From assembly GCF_007828955.1 (NCBI RefSeq), contig NZ_VIVR01000001.1, positions 1,426,001 to 1,490,000 on the forward strand: 64,000 nt of DNA, given 5' to 3'. The notes beneath the pieces were generated by a model that was not told where the DNA came from, did not search any database, and saw only the letters and a program-made list of their open reading frames with translations. The translations under genes and the position numbers were made by a program. Source of the stretch: Kitasatospora atroaurantiaca. Lineage in GTDB: Bacteria; Actinomycetota; Actinomycetes; Streptomycetales; Streptomycetaceae. Positions 53,342 to 62,374 of the stretch are shown piece by piece (the stretch's first letter is position 1; every line of letters begins with the position of its first letter).

Positions 53342-54145
53342 ATGACGGATGAGGCGACCAGCCGGCTGCTCGACCGGTTCATCAGCGACCTCCGGCCGGT
53401 CCTGCCGCTGGTGGCGGTGTGGGCGCACGGTTCGCTCGCCGGAGGCGACTACCAGCCGGGCCGCAGCGACCTCGACCTGATCGCCGTCCTCGACCGGCCG
53501 TGCACGGCGGCGGAGGAACAGCGGCTCGAGCAGGTGCACGAGAGCCTGGGAAGCACCGTCCCCCTCGCGTCGAAGCTGCACTGCAGCTACCCCGTTGCCG
53601 GGGAGGTGCAGGACCCGGCCCAATCGCACCTCACCTGGGCCCATGAGGAGCTCACGAGCCGTCCGGTCACCCCGGTCACCAGGCGTGAGCTGCACGAGTT
53701 CGGACTCGTTCTGTACGGCGAGGCACCAATTGCCCTTCTGCCACGGGTGACCGACCGGCAGCTCGCCGAGTTCGTCGTCAAGGACCTGGAGGGCTTCTGG
53801 CGGCCGTCGCTGGACCACCCGGAATGGTGGGACCGCGACGTCTGGGTCGACCTCGGCCTGCTGACCCTGGCCAGAGCGACGGTGACCATGCAGGACGGCA
53901 GGCTGATCACCAAGGCCGAAGCGCTGGACGTACTCACCCAACTGGGCGCCCCCGCAGAGGTCGTGGACGACATCAGGCAGCGCCGTTACGGCGCCCCCGG
54001 CCCGGCCTCGCCTCAGTGGATCGCCCGCCGCGCGGAGCTGGCCCTCACCTTTCTCAGGCTCGCGATCGAGCAGGTCGTGACAGACGGAACAGACGTCAGC
54101 TCCCCGACCGCGCGTCCGGCGCCGGGAAGGTCTCGCGGAGCGTGA
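53342..54145 (+). CDS. AadA/ANT-like nucleotidyltransferase
   Basis: 267 residues. The polymerase-beta-type nucleotidyltransferase motif is WAHGSLAGGDYQPGRSDLDL (Gly-Ser, then D-x-D). The C-terminal helical domain (DREVWVDLGLLTLARATVT-like region and LITKAEALDVL) resembles aminoglycoside adenylyltransferases. It may modify an antibiotic or another small molecule; this is not proven. It lies 94 bases after serS. Its last 50 bases overlap the convergent DUF3291 gene. Confidence 0.82.
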   Translation: MTDEATSRLLDRFISDLRPVLPLVAVWAHGSLAGGDYQPGRSDLDLIAVLDRPCTAAEEQRLEQVHESLGSTVPLASKLHCSYPVAGEVQDPAQSHLTWAHEELTSRPVTPVTRRELHEFGLVLYGEAPIALLPRVTDRQLAEFVVKDLEGFWRPSLDHPEWWDRDVWVDLGLLTLARATVTMQDGRLITKAEALDVLTQLGAPAEVVDDIRQRRYGAPGPASPQWIARRAELALTFLRLAIEQVVTDGTDVSSPTARPAPGRSRGA

Positions 54146-54572
54146 AGGCCTCCGCCGTCGGGCCCTTGGACCGCAGGGTGACGAGGCGCTGCTCGGCCTC
54201 CGCCCCCGTGGGCCGGTGGCCGGCCGGGACCCACCACAGGGCGGTCATCGCCTCGGCCGGCTTCTCGAACCACTCGCGGCGGCGGCGCAGCACCGCACGG
54301 TGCTCCTCGCTGTAGACGTAGGCCTCCAGCGCCGCCGGGTCACGCCAGACGGACATGTTGACGAGCATCCAGTCGTCCCCGAAGATCCGCAGCGCGGTGG
54401 CGTTCCCGCTCTCGCCCTCGACGAGCCGCCAGACGAAGCCGTCCGCCCGGTCCGCAAGGGCGTTGACCGGGTCCAGGGCGGCGACGAAGCCGGCCAGCTG
54501 CGGACTGTCGATCGGGGCGAGCAGTCGGGCTATGTTGACCTGGGCGAGCTGGTGTCCGGCGGAAGTCGTCAT
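54096..54572 (-). CDS. DUF3291 domain protein
   Basis: 158 residues with a dimeric alpha/beta-barrel-like pattern: HQLAQVNIARLLAPIDSP, GFVWRLVEGESGNATA, then WMLVNMSVWRDPAALEAYVY and ALWWVPAGHRPT. The family is small and uncharacterised, possibly monooxygenase-like. The gene lies downstream of the HxlR gene on the same strand (29-base gap), so a two-gene operon is likely. Confidence 0.82.
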   Translation of the reverse strand: MTTSAGHQLAQVNIARLLAPIDSPQLAGFVAALDPVNALADRADGFVWRLVEGESGNATALRIFGDDWMLVNMSVWRDPAALEAYVYSEEHRAVLRRRREWFEKPAEAMTALWWVPAGHRPTGAEAEQRLVTLRSKGPTAEAFTLRETFPAPDARSGS

Positions 54573-54601
54573 GCCTCAGACGATAGTCGGACGATCCTCG
54601 T

Positions 54602-54988
54602 TCAAAGCTGCCTTTCCAGCGCCCCTCGGTCGGTGAACCAGTGCTCGCGCACGGCATCGGTGGGGCGGGGTTCGCCGAGCGCGTCCAGACCCCAGGTACC
54701 GAGGGCGTCGACCACCTGACGGAGCGTCAGCCCGCGCTCGGTCAGCTGGTACACCGTGGCGTTCGCGGGCCGCTCGAGCTTGCGGCGGACGACCAGGCCC
54801 TCGCCCTCCAGCTGCTTGAGCCGGGTCGCGAGGATGTCGGTGCTGACGCCGGGCAGGTCGGCGTGCAGGTCGGTGTAGCGGCGCGGGCCGCCCAGGAGTT
54901 CGCGGACGATCAGGAGACTCCAGCGCTCACCCACCGCGTCCAGGGCGCGGGCGACGGCGCAGTACTGGTCGTAGCTTCGGCGTGACAT
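54602..54988 (-). CDS. HxlR-family transcriptional regulator
   Basis: 128 residues. YDQYCAVARALDAVGERWSL, LLIVRELLGGPRRYTDL, and TRLKQLEGEGLVVRRK are the HxlR hallmarks. One cysteine near the N-terminus is at the position that senses electrophiles in some family members. It is divergent from the aminotransferase gene and a perfect CCAAGT-N4-ACTTGG palindrome lies between them. Confidence 0.92.
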   Translation of the reverse strand: MSRRSYDQYCAVARALDAVGERWSLLIVRELLGGPRRYTDLHADLPGVSTDILATRLKQLEGEGLVVRRKLERPANATVYQLTERGLTLRQVVDALGTWGLDALGEPRPTDAVREHWFTDRGALERQL

Positions 54989-55019
54989 GTGGATCAGCAT
55001 AGCCAAAAGGTTGGACTTT

Positions 55020-55035
55020 CCAAGTGGTTACTTGG
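55020..55035. promoter_or_regulatory. HxlR operator palindrome
   Basis: CCAAGT-GGTT-ACTTGG is an exact inverted repeat in the 98-base divergent gap between hxlR and the aminotransferase gene. Its position suits autorepression and control of both genes. Confidence 0.75.
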
Positions 55036-55086
55036 TAGAACAAAGCAACCAGACGATGGTGCGGTGTGACGGTCGGGAGGCCGCAG

Positions 55087-56298
55087 ATGGAGTTTCGGCA
55101 GTCCAGCAAGCTGACGGGCGTGTGCTACGAGATCCGCGGCCCGGTGGTCGACCAGGCGAACGCACTGGAGGAGGCCGGGCACAGCGTGCTCCGGCTGAAC
55201 ACCGGCAACCCGGCCCCGTTCGGCTTCGAGGCGCCGGAGGAGATCCTCCAGGACATCATCCGCAACCTCCCCAACGCGCACGGCTACAGCGACTCGCGCG
55301 GCATCCTGCCCGCCCGCCGGGCGGTGGTGCAGTACTACCAGCAGCGCGGCGTCGCCGGGGTCACGGTCAATGACGTCTACCTGGGCAACGGGGCCTCCGA
55401 GCTGATCCAGATGGCCGTCCAGGCGCTGGTCGACGACGGCGACGAAGTACTCGTCCCCGCACCGGACTTCCCGCTCTGGACGGCGGTCGTCCGGCTGGCC
55501 GGCGGCAAGGCGGTGCACTACCTGTGCGACGAGGAGGCGGAGTGGTACCCCGACCTCGACGACATCGCCTCGAAGATCACCGACCGCACCAAGGCCATCG
55601 TCGTCATCAACCCCAACAACCCGACCGGCGCGGTCTACCCGAAGGAGCTCCTGGAGGGCATCCTCGAACTCGCCCGCCGGCACGGCCTGATGGTGCTCGC
55701 CGACGAGATCTACGACAAGATCCTCTACGACGGCGTCGAGCACCACTGCCTCGCCGCCCTCTCCGACGACGTGGTGACGCTGACCTTCAACGGCCTCTCC
55801 AAGGCCTACCGGGTGGCCGGCTTCCGCAGCGGCTGGCTGGTGGTCTCCGGCCCCAAGCAGCACGCCAAGGACTACCTGGAGGGGCTCACCATGCTCGCGG
55901 GCATGCGCCTGTGCCCCAACGTCCCGGCCCAGTACGCCGTTCAGGCGGCCCTCGGCGGCCACCAGAGCATCCACGACCTCACCCTGCCGAACGGCCGCCT
56001 CACCGAGCAGCGCGACGTCACCTGGCGCGCGCTCAACGAGCTGCCGGGCGTCAGCTGCGTCAAGCCCAAGGGCGCCCTCTACGCCTTCGCAAAGCTGGAC
56101 CCGGCCGTCCACCGGATCGTCGACGACGAGCAGTTCGTCCTGGACCTGCTGCTCCGCGAGAAGATCCACATCGTCCAGGGCACCGGCTTCAACTGGCCCC
56201 GCCCCGACCACTTCCGGTTCGTCACCCTCCCCCGGGCCGACGACCTGGAGACGGCCATCAGCCGCATCGGCCGCTTCCTGACGACCTACCGGCAGTGA
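55087..56298 (+). CDS. Pyridoxal-phosphate-dependent aminotransferase (AlaA-like)
   Basis: 403 residues, class I/II. LRLNTGNPAPFGFEAPEEI is the AlaA-like start. PLP contacts are PNNPTGAVYP, LADEIYDKILYDG, and the Schiff-base lysine in FNGLSKAYRVAGFRSGW. The substrate-carboxylate Arg is in HFRFVTLP. It likely makes alanine from pyruvate with glutamate. GGGAGG lies 7 bases before the ATG. Control by the divergent HxlR gene is suggested by the operator. Confidence 0.93.
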   Translation: MEFRQSSKLTGVCYEIRGPVVDQANALEEAGHSVLRLNTGNPAPFGFEAPEEILQDIIRNLPNAHGYSDSRGILPARRAVVQYYQQRGVAGVTVNDVYLGNGASELIQMAVQALVDDGDEVLVPAPDFPLWTAVVRLAGGKAVHYLCDEEAEWYPDLDDIASKITDRTKAIVVINPNNPTGAVYPKELLEGILELARRHGLMVLADEIYDKILYDGVEHHCLAALSDDVVTLTFNGLSKAYRVAGFRSGWLVVSGPKQHAKDYLEGLTMLAGMRLCPNVPAQYAVQAALGGHQSIHDLTLPNGRLTEQRDVTWRALNELPGVSCVKPKGALYAFAKLDPAVHRIVDDEQFVLDLLLREKIHIVQGTGFNWPRPDHFRFVTLPRADDLETAISRIGRFLTTYRQ

Positions 56299-56311
56299 CC
56301 GCGGCTCAGCA

Positions 56312-57217
56312 TCAGAGGTCGACCTGGTACTCGACCGTCCGGTGGGTGGGCCGGTAGCCGAGGGCGTCGTTGATGCCGCGCATGTAGGTGTTGCTGTCGG
56401 CGGTGTCGGCCAGCAGGCCGCCGAGTTCGGGGTGGCGCTCGCGGGCCTGGCGGATCGACTCGGCCTTCATCCAGCGGGCGAGGCCGTGGCCGCGGTGTTC
56501 GGGGAGCACGCCGGTGCCGTAGTGCTGGGCGTCGCCCTTGCCGTCGCCCGGCACGACCAGCTCGGTGAACCCGGCGATCGAGCCGTCCGACTCGTCGACC
56601 GCGACCACGGTGTGCAGGAGGTCGCCGCGCTTGGCCACGGCCTCCGCCGCCGCCCGGACCCGCTCGACGTCCCAGATCACCGTGCCGTAGTCGGTGTCGT
56701 CCATCGGCATGTCGTCCATGGCCCGGCGGGACGCGGTGAAGGTCTGGGCGAGCTCCTCGGGGACGGTGCCGTCCCACCAGGCCAGCCGGTAGCCGGCGTG
56801 CGGCTGCGCGACGATCTCGGAGAGCGCGCCGAGGTCTGCCTCCGCCAGTGCCAGCCGGGCGTAGGTGAGGCCGAGCACCCGGCGGAATCCCCTGGCCCGG
56901 AGGAAGCCCTCCCCCGGCGATCCTGCCTCCGCCTGGGCGATGACGCAGCGTCGGCGCTCCTCCCCGGCGGCGGCCACCGCCGCCTCCAGCAAGCGGGAAC
57001 CGGTGCCGCTGCGGCGCTCGGCGGGGTGGACGTGGAGTTCGAGCTCGGCGAGGTGGTCCTGCCCGGCCCGGGTGAAGACCCGGAGGAACGCGGACCCCAC
57101 CGGGATGCCCGTGTCGTCGGACGCCAGCCAGGCCAGGCGGTGGCCGGACGGGCCGCGGTCGGGATCGGACAGCGGGGTGAGACGGATCGGCAAGACGACT
57201 CCGGAGCGAGAGGGCAC
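56312..57217 (-). CDS. Tandem-GNAT acetyltransferase
   Basis: 301 residues with two GNAT domains. The first has ELELHVHPAERRSGTGSRLLEA (acetyl-CoA loop RSGTGS) and the second has GTGVLPEHRGHGLARWMK. Two-domain GNATs of this size include MshD-like and other actinobacterial enzymes; no mycothiol-specific feature was identified. The stop lies 13 bases from the convergent aminotransferase stop. Confidence 0.85.
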   Translation of the reverse strand: MPSRSGVVLPIRLTPLSDPDRGPSGHRLAWLASDDTGIPVGSAFLRVFTRAGQDHLAELELHVHPAERRSGTGSRLLEAAVAAAGEERRRCVIAQAEAGSPGEGFLRARGFRRVLGLTYARLALAEADLGALSEIVAQPHAGYRLAWWDGTVPEELAQTFTASRRAMDDMPMDDTDYGTVIWDVERVRAAAEAVAKRGDLLHTVVAVDESDGSIAGFTELVVPGDGKGDAQHYGTGVLPEHRGHGLARWMKAESIRQARERHPELGGLLADTADSNTYMRGINDALGYRPTHRTVEYQVDL

Positions 57218-57274
57218 CGACGGAACGGCACGGCGTGGGGACCGTAGTCGCCCCGCCGTACCGGCGGCAACCGG

Positions 57275-57607
57275 TTATCGCCGGGGGGCGTACATGATGA
57301 CGCCGACGCCGGCCAGGCAGATCAGCGCGCCGATGACGTCGTAGCGGTCCGGCCGGTAACCGTCCAGGGCCATGCCCCAGGCGAGCGAGCCGGCCACGAA
57401 CACACCGCCGTACGCGGCGAGGATGCGCCCGAAGTGCGAGTCCGCCTGGAGCGTCGCCACGAAGCCGTACGCGCCGAGAGCGACCACCCCCGCGCCGATC
57501 CAGGCCCAGCCCCGGCTCTCCCTCGTCCCCTGCCAGACCAGCCAGGCACCGCCGATCTCGAGGACGGCGGCGAGCAGGAAGAGCAGGACGGAACGCAGGA
57601 CGGTCAT
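57275..57607 (-). CDS. YnfA/UPF0060 family small membrane protein
   Basis: 110 residues, four membrane helices: [72 protein letters not shown]. The family is related to SMR-type transporters and has been linked to efflux of cations in some species. The ATG at 57607 gives the usual length. Confidence 0.92.
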   Translation of the reverse strand: MTVLRSVLLFLLAAVLEIGGAWLVWQGTRESRGWAWIGAGVVALGAYGFVATLQADSHFGRILAAYGGVFVAGSLAWGMALDGYRPDRYDVIGALICLAGVGVIMYAPRR

Positions 57608-57688
57608 GGCCCCAGAGCTTAGAACGCGGCGGGCCCGGGCCAGGCGACCGGGCAGTAACATCGGGGCACCTCCGCGAAAGGAAGCCCG

Positions 57689-58174
57689 ATGCCCAAGCCC
57701 CCCGAGGTCGGCACCCAGGCCCCCGACTTCACCCTGCCCGGTCTGCTGCTCACCGACGACTCCGCCGACCGGCGCGAGTACCGGCTCGCCGACGTCAAGG
57801 GAGACGGCCCGCTGGTGCTTGTCTTCTACCCCGGCGACGACACCGCCGTGTGCACCAAGCAGCTCTGCTCGTACACCTCGGACCTCGACCGGTTCAAGGA
57901 CCTGGGCGCGACGGTCTGGGGCATCAGCCCGCAGGACCTCGACAGCCACGAGCGCTTCGCCCGTAAGCACCGCCTGGCCTTCCCCCTGCTCGCCGACACG
58001 GACCGCTCGGTCGCCAAGGCGTACGGGATCGCGGTGCCGGGCCTCGGGCTCCGCAGGTCGGTGTTCATCCTGGACGGCGACGGCACGGTCCGCTGGAAGC
58101 ACGTGGCGCTCGCGGGCCTGACCTTCCAGCACAGCGACACCCTGGCCGAACAGCTGGCCGCGCTCAAGAGCTGA
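57689..58174 (+). CDS. Peroxiredoxin (AhpC/TSA, BCP/PrxQ type)
   Basis: 161 residues. The peroxidatic motif is [16 protein letters not shown], with the peroxidatic Cys followed five residues later by a resolving Cys, the PrxQ pattern. It reduces peroxides in the cytoplasm using thioredoxin-type donors. AAAGGAAG precedes the ATG. A strong hairpin follows the stop. Confidence 0.93.
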   Translation: MPKPPEVGTQAPDFTLPGLLLTDDSADRREYRLADVKGDGPLVLVFYPGDDTAVCTKQLCSYTSDLDRFKDLGATVWGISPQDLDSHERFARKHRLAFPLLADTDRSVAKAYGIAVPGLGLRRSVFILDGDGTVRWKHVALAGLTFQHSDTLAEQLAALKS

Positions 58175-58180
58175 CGGCAA

Positions 58181-58212
58181 CGGGCCCGTACCGCCGGCGC
58201 GGTACGGGCCCG
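58181..58212 (+). terminator. Strong hairpin terminator after the peroxiredoxin gene
   Basis: An exact 14-base stem CGGGCCCGTACCGC with its complement, loop CGGC, followed by GGCTTCTTT. It also lies at the 3' end of the convergent phosphoesterase gene. Confidence 0.85.
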
Positions 58213-58227
58213 GGCTTCTTTCGCGGG

Positions 58228-59901
58228 TCAGCGGCGGCCCCAGCCCCAGTCCCAGCCGTCGTTGTCGTCCTCGTCGCCGTCCCAGCACTCGCCGGCCTTG
58301 CGCAGGATCGTGTAGTGGTCGATCTGCGTGCCGTCCTCGGCCAGCGCGGTGACCTTCATCGAGGACTTGCGGCCCGGGTACGCCGGGGTCACGTCCACCT
58401 TGATGAAGGAGTAGCCGGTGTAGCGGACCCGGGACCACTCGACGGTCTCGGTGACCTTCACCTGGCCCTTGCCGAAGTGGTACGTGTCGATGGACTCGAC
58501 CCGGTGCTCGTGGCCCTCGTAGGTGTCGGGGGCGTCGAAGCTGTACAGGCTGCGGCCGGCCGCGCCCGCCGTCACGTACACGATGCCGTCCTTGGCCGGC
58601 TCGATGGTCTCGCCGCTCGGCACGGCCTTGGAGACCTTGTTGCCGAGGATCGCGTCGGTGCGCTCGTAGACGTGGTTGTGACCGTTGATCACCAGGTCGA
58701 CGCGGTACTTCTCGAACAGCGGCACCCAGGCCTCGCGGACGCCGCCCTCGGAGGCGTGGGCCTTGGTGGTCGAGAAGGCGCAGTGGTGGAAGAACACCAC
58801 GATGAAGTCGACGGTGTCGTCCTCGCGCAGCTCGCGGAGCTTCCGGTCCAGCCAGGTGGTCTGCTTGCCCGCCGTGATGCCCAGGTTGGCGGGGATCTCG
58901 TACGAGACGTCGTTGGCGTCCAGGGAGATGACGCCGACGTTGCCGTACTTGAAGGAGTAGACGCCGGGGGCGGTGCGCGGGTCCGGGCCGTTGTCCGGGA
59001 GGAAGAAGCGGGCGGAGTCGCCGCCGTACCCGTTGTGCGAGTACCAGGCCTCCATGTCGTGGTTGCCGTAGGAGACCATCCACGGGATCTTCGAGGAGAC
59101 CGTCTCGGTCTGCGCCAGGAAGGCGTCCCAGGTGGTGGCGTTGTACGCGGCCTTGTCGGCGTCCTGGCCCTGGCCCCACGGATCGGCGTAGCAGATGTCG
59201 CCGGCGTGCAGGTGGAAGGACGGCTTCTGGGCCAGGATCACGTGGTCGTTGCCGGCCGCGTGCGCGCTGACGCCCTGGTCACCGAAGGCGGTGAAGGTGA
59301 ACGGCTCGTACGGGCGGCCCCAGCGCCAGTCGCGCGCGGGCGCGGTGCGGAAGGTGCTGAGGGTGGAGATCGCCTGCTGCGAGGCCGGGTCGAAGCCCTC
59401 GTGGCCGACACCGTAGTAGTACGTGGTGTCGGGGTGCAGGTCGTCCAGCGAGACGTGCAGGTAGTACTGGTCGACCGGGGTGCCGGTCGGCGTGAGTGCG
59501 GGGGTGTGCAGGGCGCGCACCTCCGCCTCGATCTTGTGGCTGAGGGCCCACGGGTGCTTGCCGAAGCGCAGGAAGGGCTTCTTGACCGGGGCCGGCACCT
59601 GCCAGGAGATCCGGAACTGGGTGTCCGGCTCGGCGCCGAACGCCAGGTGACGGCCGATCGGGGCGACCAGCGAGCCGTCGATGCCGTCGGTGGCCGACTT
59701 GGTGGCCGGAGCCGGGGTGGCCGGAGCGGCCGAGGCGGTGCCCGTCCCGAGCACGCCGCCGACGGCCAGCGCGCCCACGGTGATCGCGCCGGAGCGCAGC
59801 GCCTTGCGGCGGGAGAACTTGCTGCGCAGGTACTCGTGCTGCTCGGCCATGCTCATACGGTCGGCGAGCTTCTCGGGCACGCCCATGCGTGGGATATCCA
59901 T
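58228..59901 (-). CDS. Tat-exported purple-acid-phosphatase-like metallophosphoesterase
   Basis: 557 residues. [20 protein letters not shown] near residue 30-55 is a Tat-type signal (RRK then hydrophobic). An N-terminal fibronectin-like domain ([10 protein letters not shown] to TTYYYGVGH) precedes the calcineurin-like core: [32 protein letters not shown] and [13 protein letters not shown] carry the metal ligands. It hydrolyses phosphate monoesters or diesters outside the cell. The C-terminus is acidic ([14 protein letters not shown]). A single GGTGAAC (59946-59952), a partial PhoP half-site, lies upstream. Confidence 0.92.
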   Translation of the reverse strand: MDIPRMGVPEKLADRMSMAEQHEYLRSKFSRRKALRSGAITVGALAVGGVLGTGTASAAPATPAPATKSATDGIDGSLVAPIGRHLAFGAEPDTQFRISWQVPAPVKKPFLRFGKHPWALSHKIEAEVRALHTPALTPTGTPVDQYYLHVSLDDLHPDTTYYYGVGHEGFDPASQQAISTLSTFRTAPARDWRWGRPYEPFTFTAFGDQGVSAHAAGNDHVILAQKPSFHLHAGDICYADPWGQGQDADKAAYNATTWDAFLAQTETVSSKIPWMVSYGNHDMEAWYSHNGYGGDSARFFLPDNGPDPRTAPGVYSFKYGNVGVISLDANDVSYEIPANLGITAGKQTTWLDRKLRELREDDTVDFIVVFFHHCAFSTTKAHASEGGVREAWVPLFEKYRVDLVINGHNHVYERTDAILGNKVSKAVPSGETIEPAKDGIVYVTAGAAGRSLYSFDAPDTYEGHEHRVESIDTYHFGKGQVKVTETVEWSRVRYTGYSFIKVDVTPAYPGRKSSMKVTALAEDGTQIDHYTILRKAGECWDGDEDDNDGWDWGWGRR

Positions 59902-60010
59902 GCCGGGGAGATTCGCAGCGGCGGATGGCGCGCACACGGACGTTCGGTGAACAGCCGTCGTCGTGTCGGTCTCCCGCCCAGTAAGTTTCGGCCATATGTT
60001 CGTAAAGGAC

Positions 60011-62353
60011 CTACAGGCCCACCACCAGCCTTCGGGCCTGACCGGCGGTCAGCTCCAGGAGCTCGCCCTCGCGCTTGTGCAGCGGCGCGATCCGCAGCTC
60101 GACCCGCTGGTCGGTGGCCGAGCGGAGCACCACCGCGACCTGCCCGGCGTCCCAGGAGAGTTCCTCGACCACGGCACCGGACCTGGTCCGTACGCCGCGC
60201 AGACTGCCCCGCGCGAGGGCGGCGGGCAGCGCGGGGAGGACGGTGATCCGGGCCGGGCGGTTCCCGCTCGCCGGGCGGGAGCGGACCAGCATCTCGATCA
60301 GCACGGCGGGCAGGCCGTGGGCGACGTCGGCGTTGTAGACGTTGCGATCGGGGTAGTGGCTGCTCATCAGGGAGCGGAAGTAGAAGTCCCGGAGCAGCAG
60401 TTGGGCCAGCTGTCGCCCGAGCAGGCCCGCGTCGTCCAGCCGGGCGGCGGCCAGCGCCCGGTGCAGATGGCCGTGGCCGGAGTGGTTCTCGTCGCCGCGC
60501 AGCAGCAGCGCCGTCCGGGCCGCCTCGGCGAGCTCGGGGGTGTCCTCGGGGGTGATCTCGTCCAGCGGCCAGACGGGGTAGAGGTGGCTGACGTGCCGGT
60601 GGTCGTAGGAGTCGCGGTAGCCGGGCCAGGCCCACTCGGCGAGTGCGCCGTCCGGGTTGACCAGGTAGTCGGGGAGGCGCTGGGCGAGGTTGCGCCAGCG
60701 CTCGGCGCGCGTCCTGTCCACCAGAGCGGCGGCCGTGGTCAGGGCGTGCCGGGCGGCGGCGATGTCCATGGTCGCGTTCACCGAGGCCGCGGCGGGCAGC
60801 CTTCGGCCGCTCGCCAGGTCGCCCGGGTGGTTCTCCGGCGAGTAGGAGGGGACGACGACCAGCCGCCCGTCCGGCCCGGTCCGGGTGAGGAAGTCCTCGT
60901 AGAACTGCGCCACTTCGATCAGTGCCGGGAGCAGCCGCTCCCGCAGGAAGGCGGTGTCGCCGGAGGTCTCGGCGTACTCGACGAGCGGCTGCAGCAGCCA
61001 GTCCGCACCGGCCGTCCAGAGGTGGTGGGCCCAGCTGTGGTTGAAGTGGTACTGGAGGCCGTTGGTGCCGTCGGTGTGGGCGGGGGCGACGACCCCCCGG
61101 GTGCCGAAGAGCCGTCGGGCGTTGGTCCGCCAGTCCTCCAGCTGACCGAGCGCCAGCTCGGCCAGCGCGAGCGAGGCCTCGGGCAGGGCACCGGCGGCGG
61201 CCGAGGCGATCTGCAGGTTGAGGTTGGCGTTGGTGGTGAACGCGCCGCCCCAGGCGGTGTCCCAGTCACCCGCCCACAGGCCGCAGAGCCGGGGCGGACG
61301 GTGCCCGGAGGCGGACAGCAGGTGGTAGCGGCCGCCGGCGAACAGCGCTTCCAGCAGCGCGAGTTGCAGGGCGGCGGGGTCGGCCGCCTGGCGGGCGAGC
61401 AGCTCGGCCACCGGCAGCTCGCGGTCGGCCGGGTCGGCGCCGAGGTCCAGGGTCACGCGGTCGTACGCCTCGCGGTGCAGGGCGAGATGGCGCTCCAGCA
61501 GCGTCGGGTAGTCGTCGGGCAGGGCGTACATACCGGTGTCGAGCCGGTTCAGCTCGGAGGCCGGGCCGCCTACCGTGCCGCGCGCCGTCCGGGTCAGCAG
61601 CAGCACCTGGCGGGCGCCGCTGACGTACACCCGGGGGCCGTCGCAGCGGACCGTCCCACCCGGCGCGATGATCCGGGTGGCGCCCCGGTAGCCGTACTCG
61701 CTGTCGGGGTAGCGGGCCCGCAGCCGCAGCAGGGCGGTGTCACGCGGCAGCTCGGCGGGGCCCGCGACCTCGGCCGGGCGGTAGACGGAGCGTACGGCTG
61801 CCCGCAGGCTCTCCGGCGCGCCGGGCAGCCGCCCGTCGAGGCTGATCTCGACCTCGGCCACGGCCTCCGCCGGAGCGGTCAGCAGGTGGACGACCACGTC
61901 GTCGGCCCGGGAGACGAAACACTCGGTGCGCCACTCCCCGTCCCCTTCGCGCCAGGCGGCGGTGGCGACGCCGGTACGGAAGTCGAGGCTGCGCCGGTAC
62001 TCCTCGGCCGGCCCGGCCGCCGCTCGCCGCAGCCGGACGGCGAAGCCGGGGTGGAAGGGCTGGACGTGCCGCGGCTCCCAGTCACCCCCGAAGCGGCGGA
62101 CCGCGGCGTCCTGGTCCCCGGCCAGCAACTCGTCCTGGGTCGCTGCGAGTTCGGGGGCCAGGTGCGGAGGCTCCACGGCGGGGCCGGCGCCCGGGAACAC
62201 CAGGTCGTGGTGGGTGATCACCACCGCCTCGTCCTCCGTTCGGCCGTGCACCAGGGCGCCGTGGCGGCCGTTGCCGCCGAGGTAGGCGTCCTCCCAGCGG
62301 GTGGCGGGGGCGGTGTCGTGGATGCCATGGGTGGGGGTGGCAGCCGGAGGCAT
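60011..62353 (-). CDS. Glycoside hydrolase family 95-like (alpha-L-fucosidase/galactosidase) protein
   Basis: 780 residues, no signal peptide. The N-terminal beta-domain (WEDAYLGGNGRHGALVHG) and the (alpha/alpha)6 barrel are GH95-like: FTTNANLNLQIASAAAG carries the paired Asn residues, VVPSYSPENHPG the catalytic acid region, and HRHVSHLYPVWPLDEI the conserved His motif. It should remove alpha-linked fucose or galactose from plant-type glycans inside the cell. The stop is followed by 109 bases and the phosphoesterase start. It lies 21 bases after the GH42 gene. Confidence 0.88.
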   Translation of the reverse strand: MPPAATPTHGIHDTAPATRWEDAYLGGNGRHGALVHGRTEDEAVVITHHDLVFPGAGPAVEPPHLAPELAATQDELLAGDQDAAVRRFGGDWEPRHVQPFHPGFAVRLRRAAAGPAEEYRRSLDFRTGVATAAWREGDGEWRTECFVSRADDVVVHLLTAPAEAVAEVEISLDGRLPGAPESLRAAVRSVYRPAEVAGPAELPRDTALLRLRARYPDSEYGYRGATRIIAPGGTVRCDGPRVYVSGARQVLLLTRTARGTVGGPASELNRLDTGMYALPDDYPTLLERHLALHREAYDRVTLDLGADPADRELPVAELLARQAADPAALQLALLEALFAGGRYHLLSASGHRPPRLCGLWAGDWDTAWGGAFTTNANLNLQIASAAAGALPEASLALAELALGQLEDWRTNARRLFGTRGVVAPAHTDGTNGLQYHFNHSWAHHLWTAGADWLLQPLVEYAETSGDTAFLRERLLPALIEVAQFYEDFLTRTGPDGRLVVVPSYSPENHPGDLASGRRLPAAASVNATMDIAAARHALTTAAALVDRTRAERWRNLAQRLPDYLVNPDGALAEWAWPGYRDSYDHRHVSHLYPVWPLDEITPEDTPELAEAARTALLLRGDENHSGHGHLHRALAAARLDDAGLLGRQLAQLLLRDFYFRSLMSSHYPDRNVYNADVAHGLPAVLIEMLVRSRPASGNRPARITVLPALPAALARGSLRGVRTRSGAVVEELSWDAGQVAVVLRSATDQRVELRIAPLHKREGELLELTAGQARRLVVGL

Positions 62354-62374
62354 GGGGACCGTCCTGTGGGGTGG

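Noticed and set aside
59946..59952. GGTGAAC as a PHO box for the phosphoesterase gene
   Set aside because: Only one clear half-site; the direct repeat expected for PhoP is degenerate.
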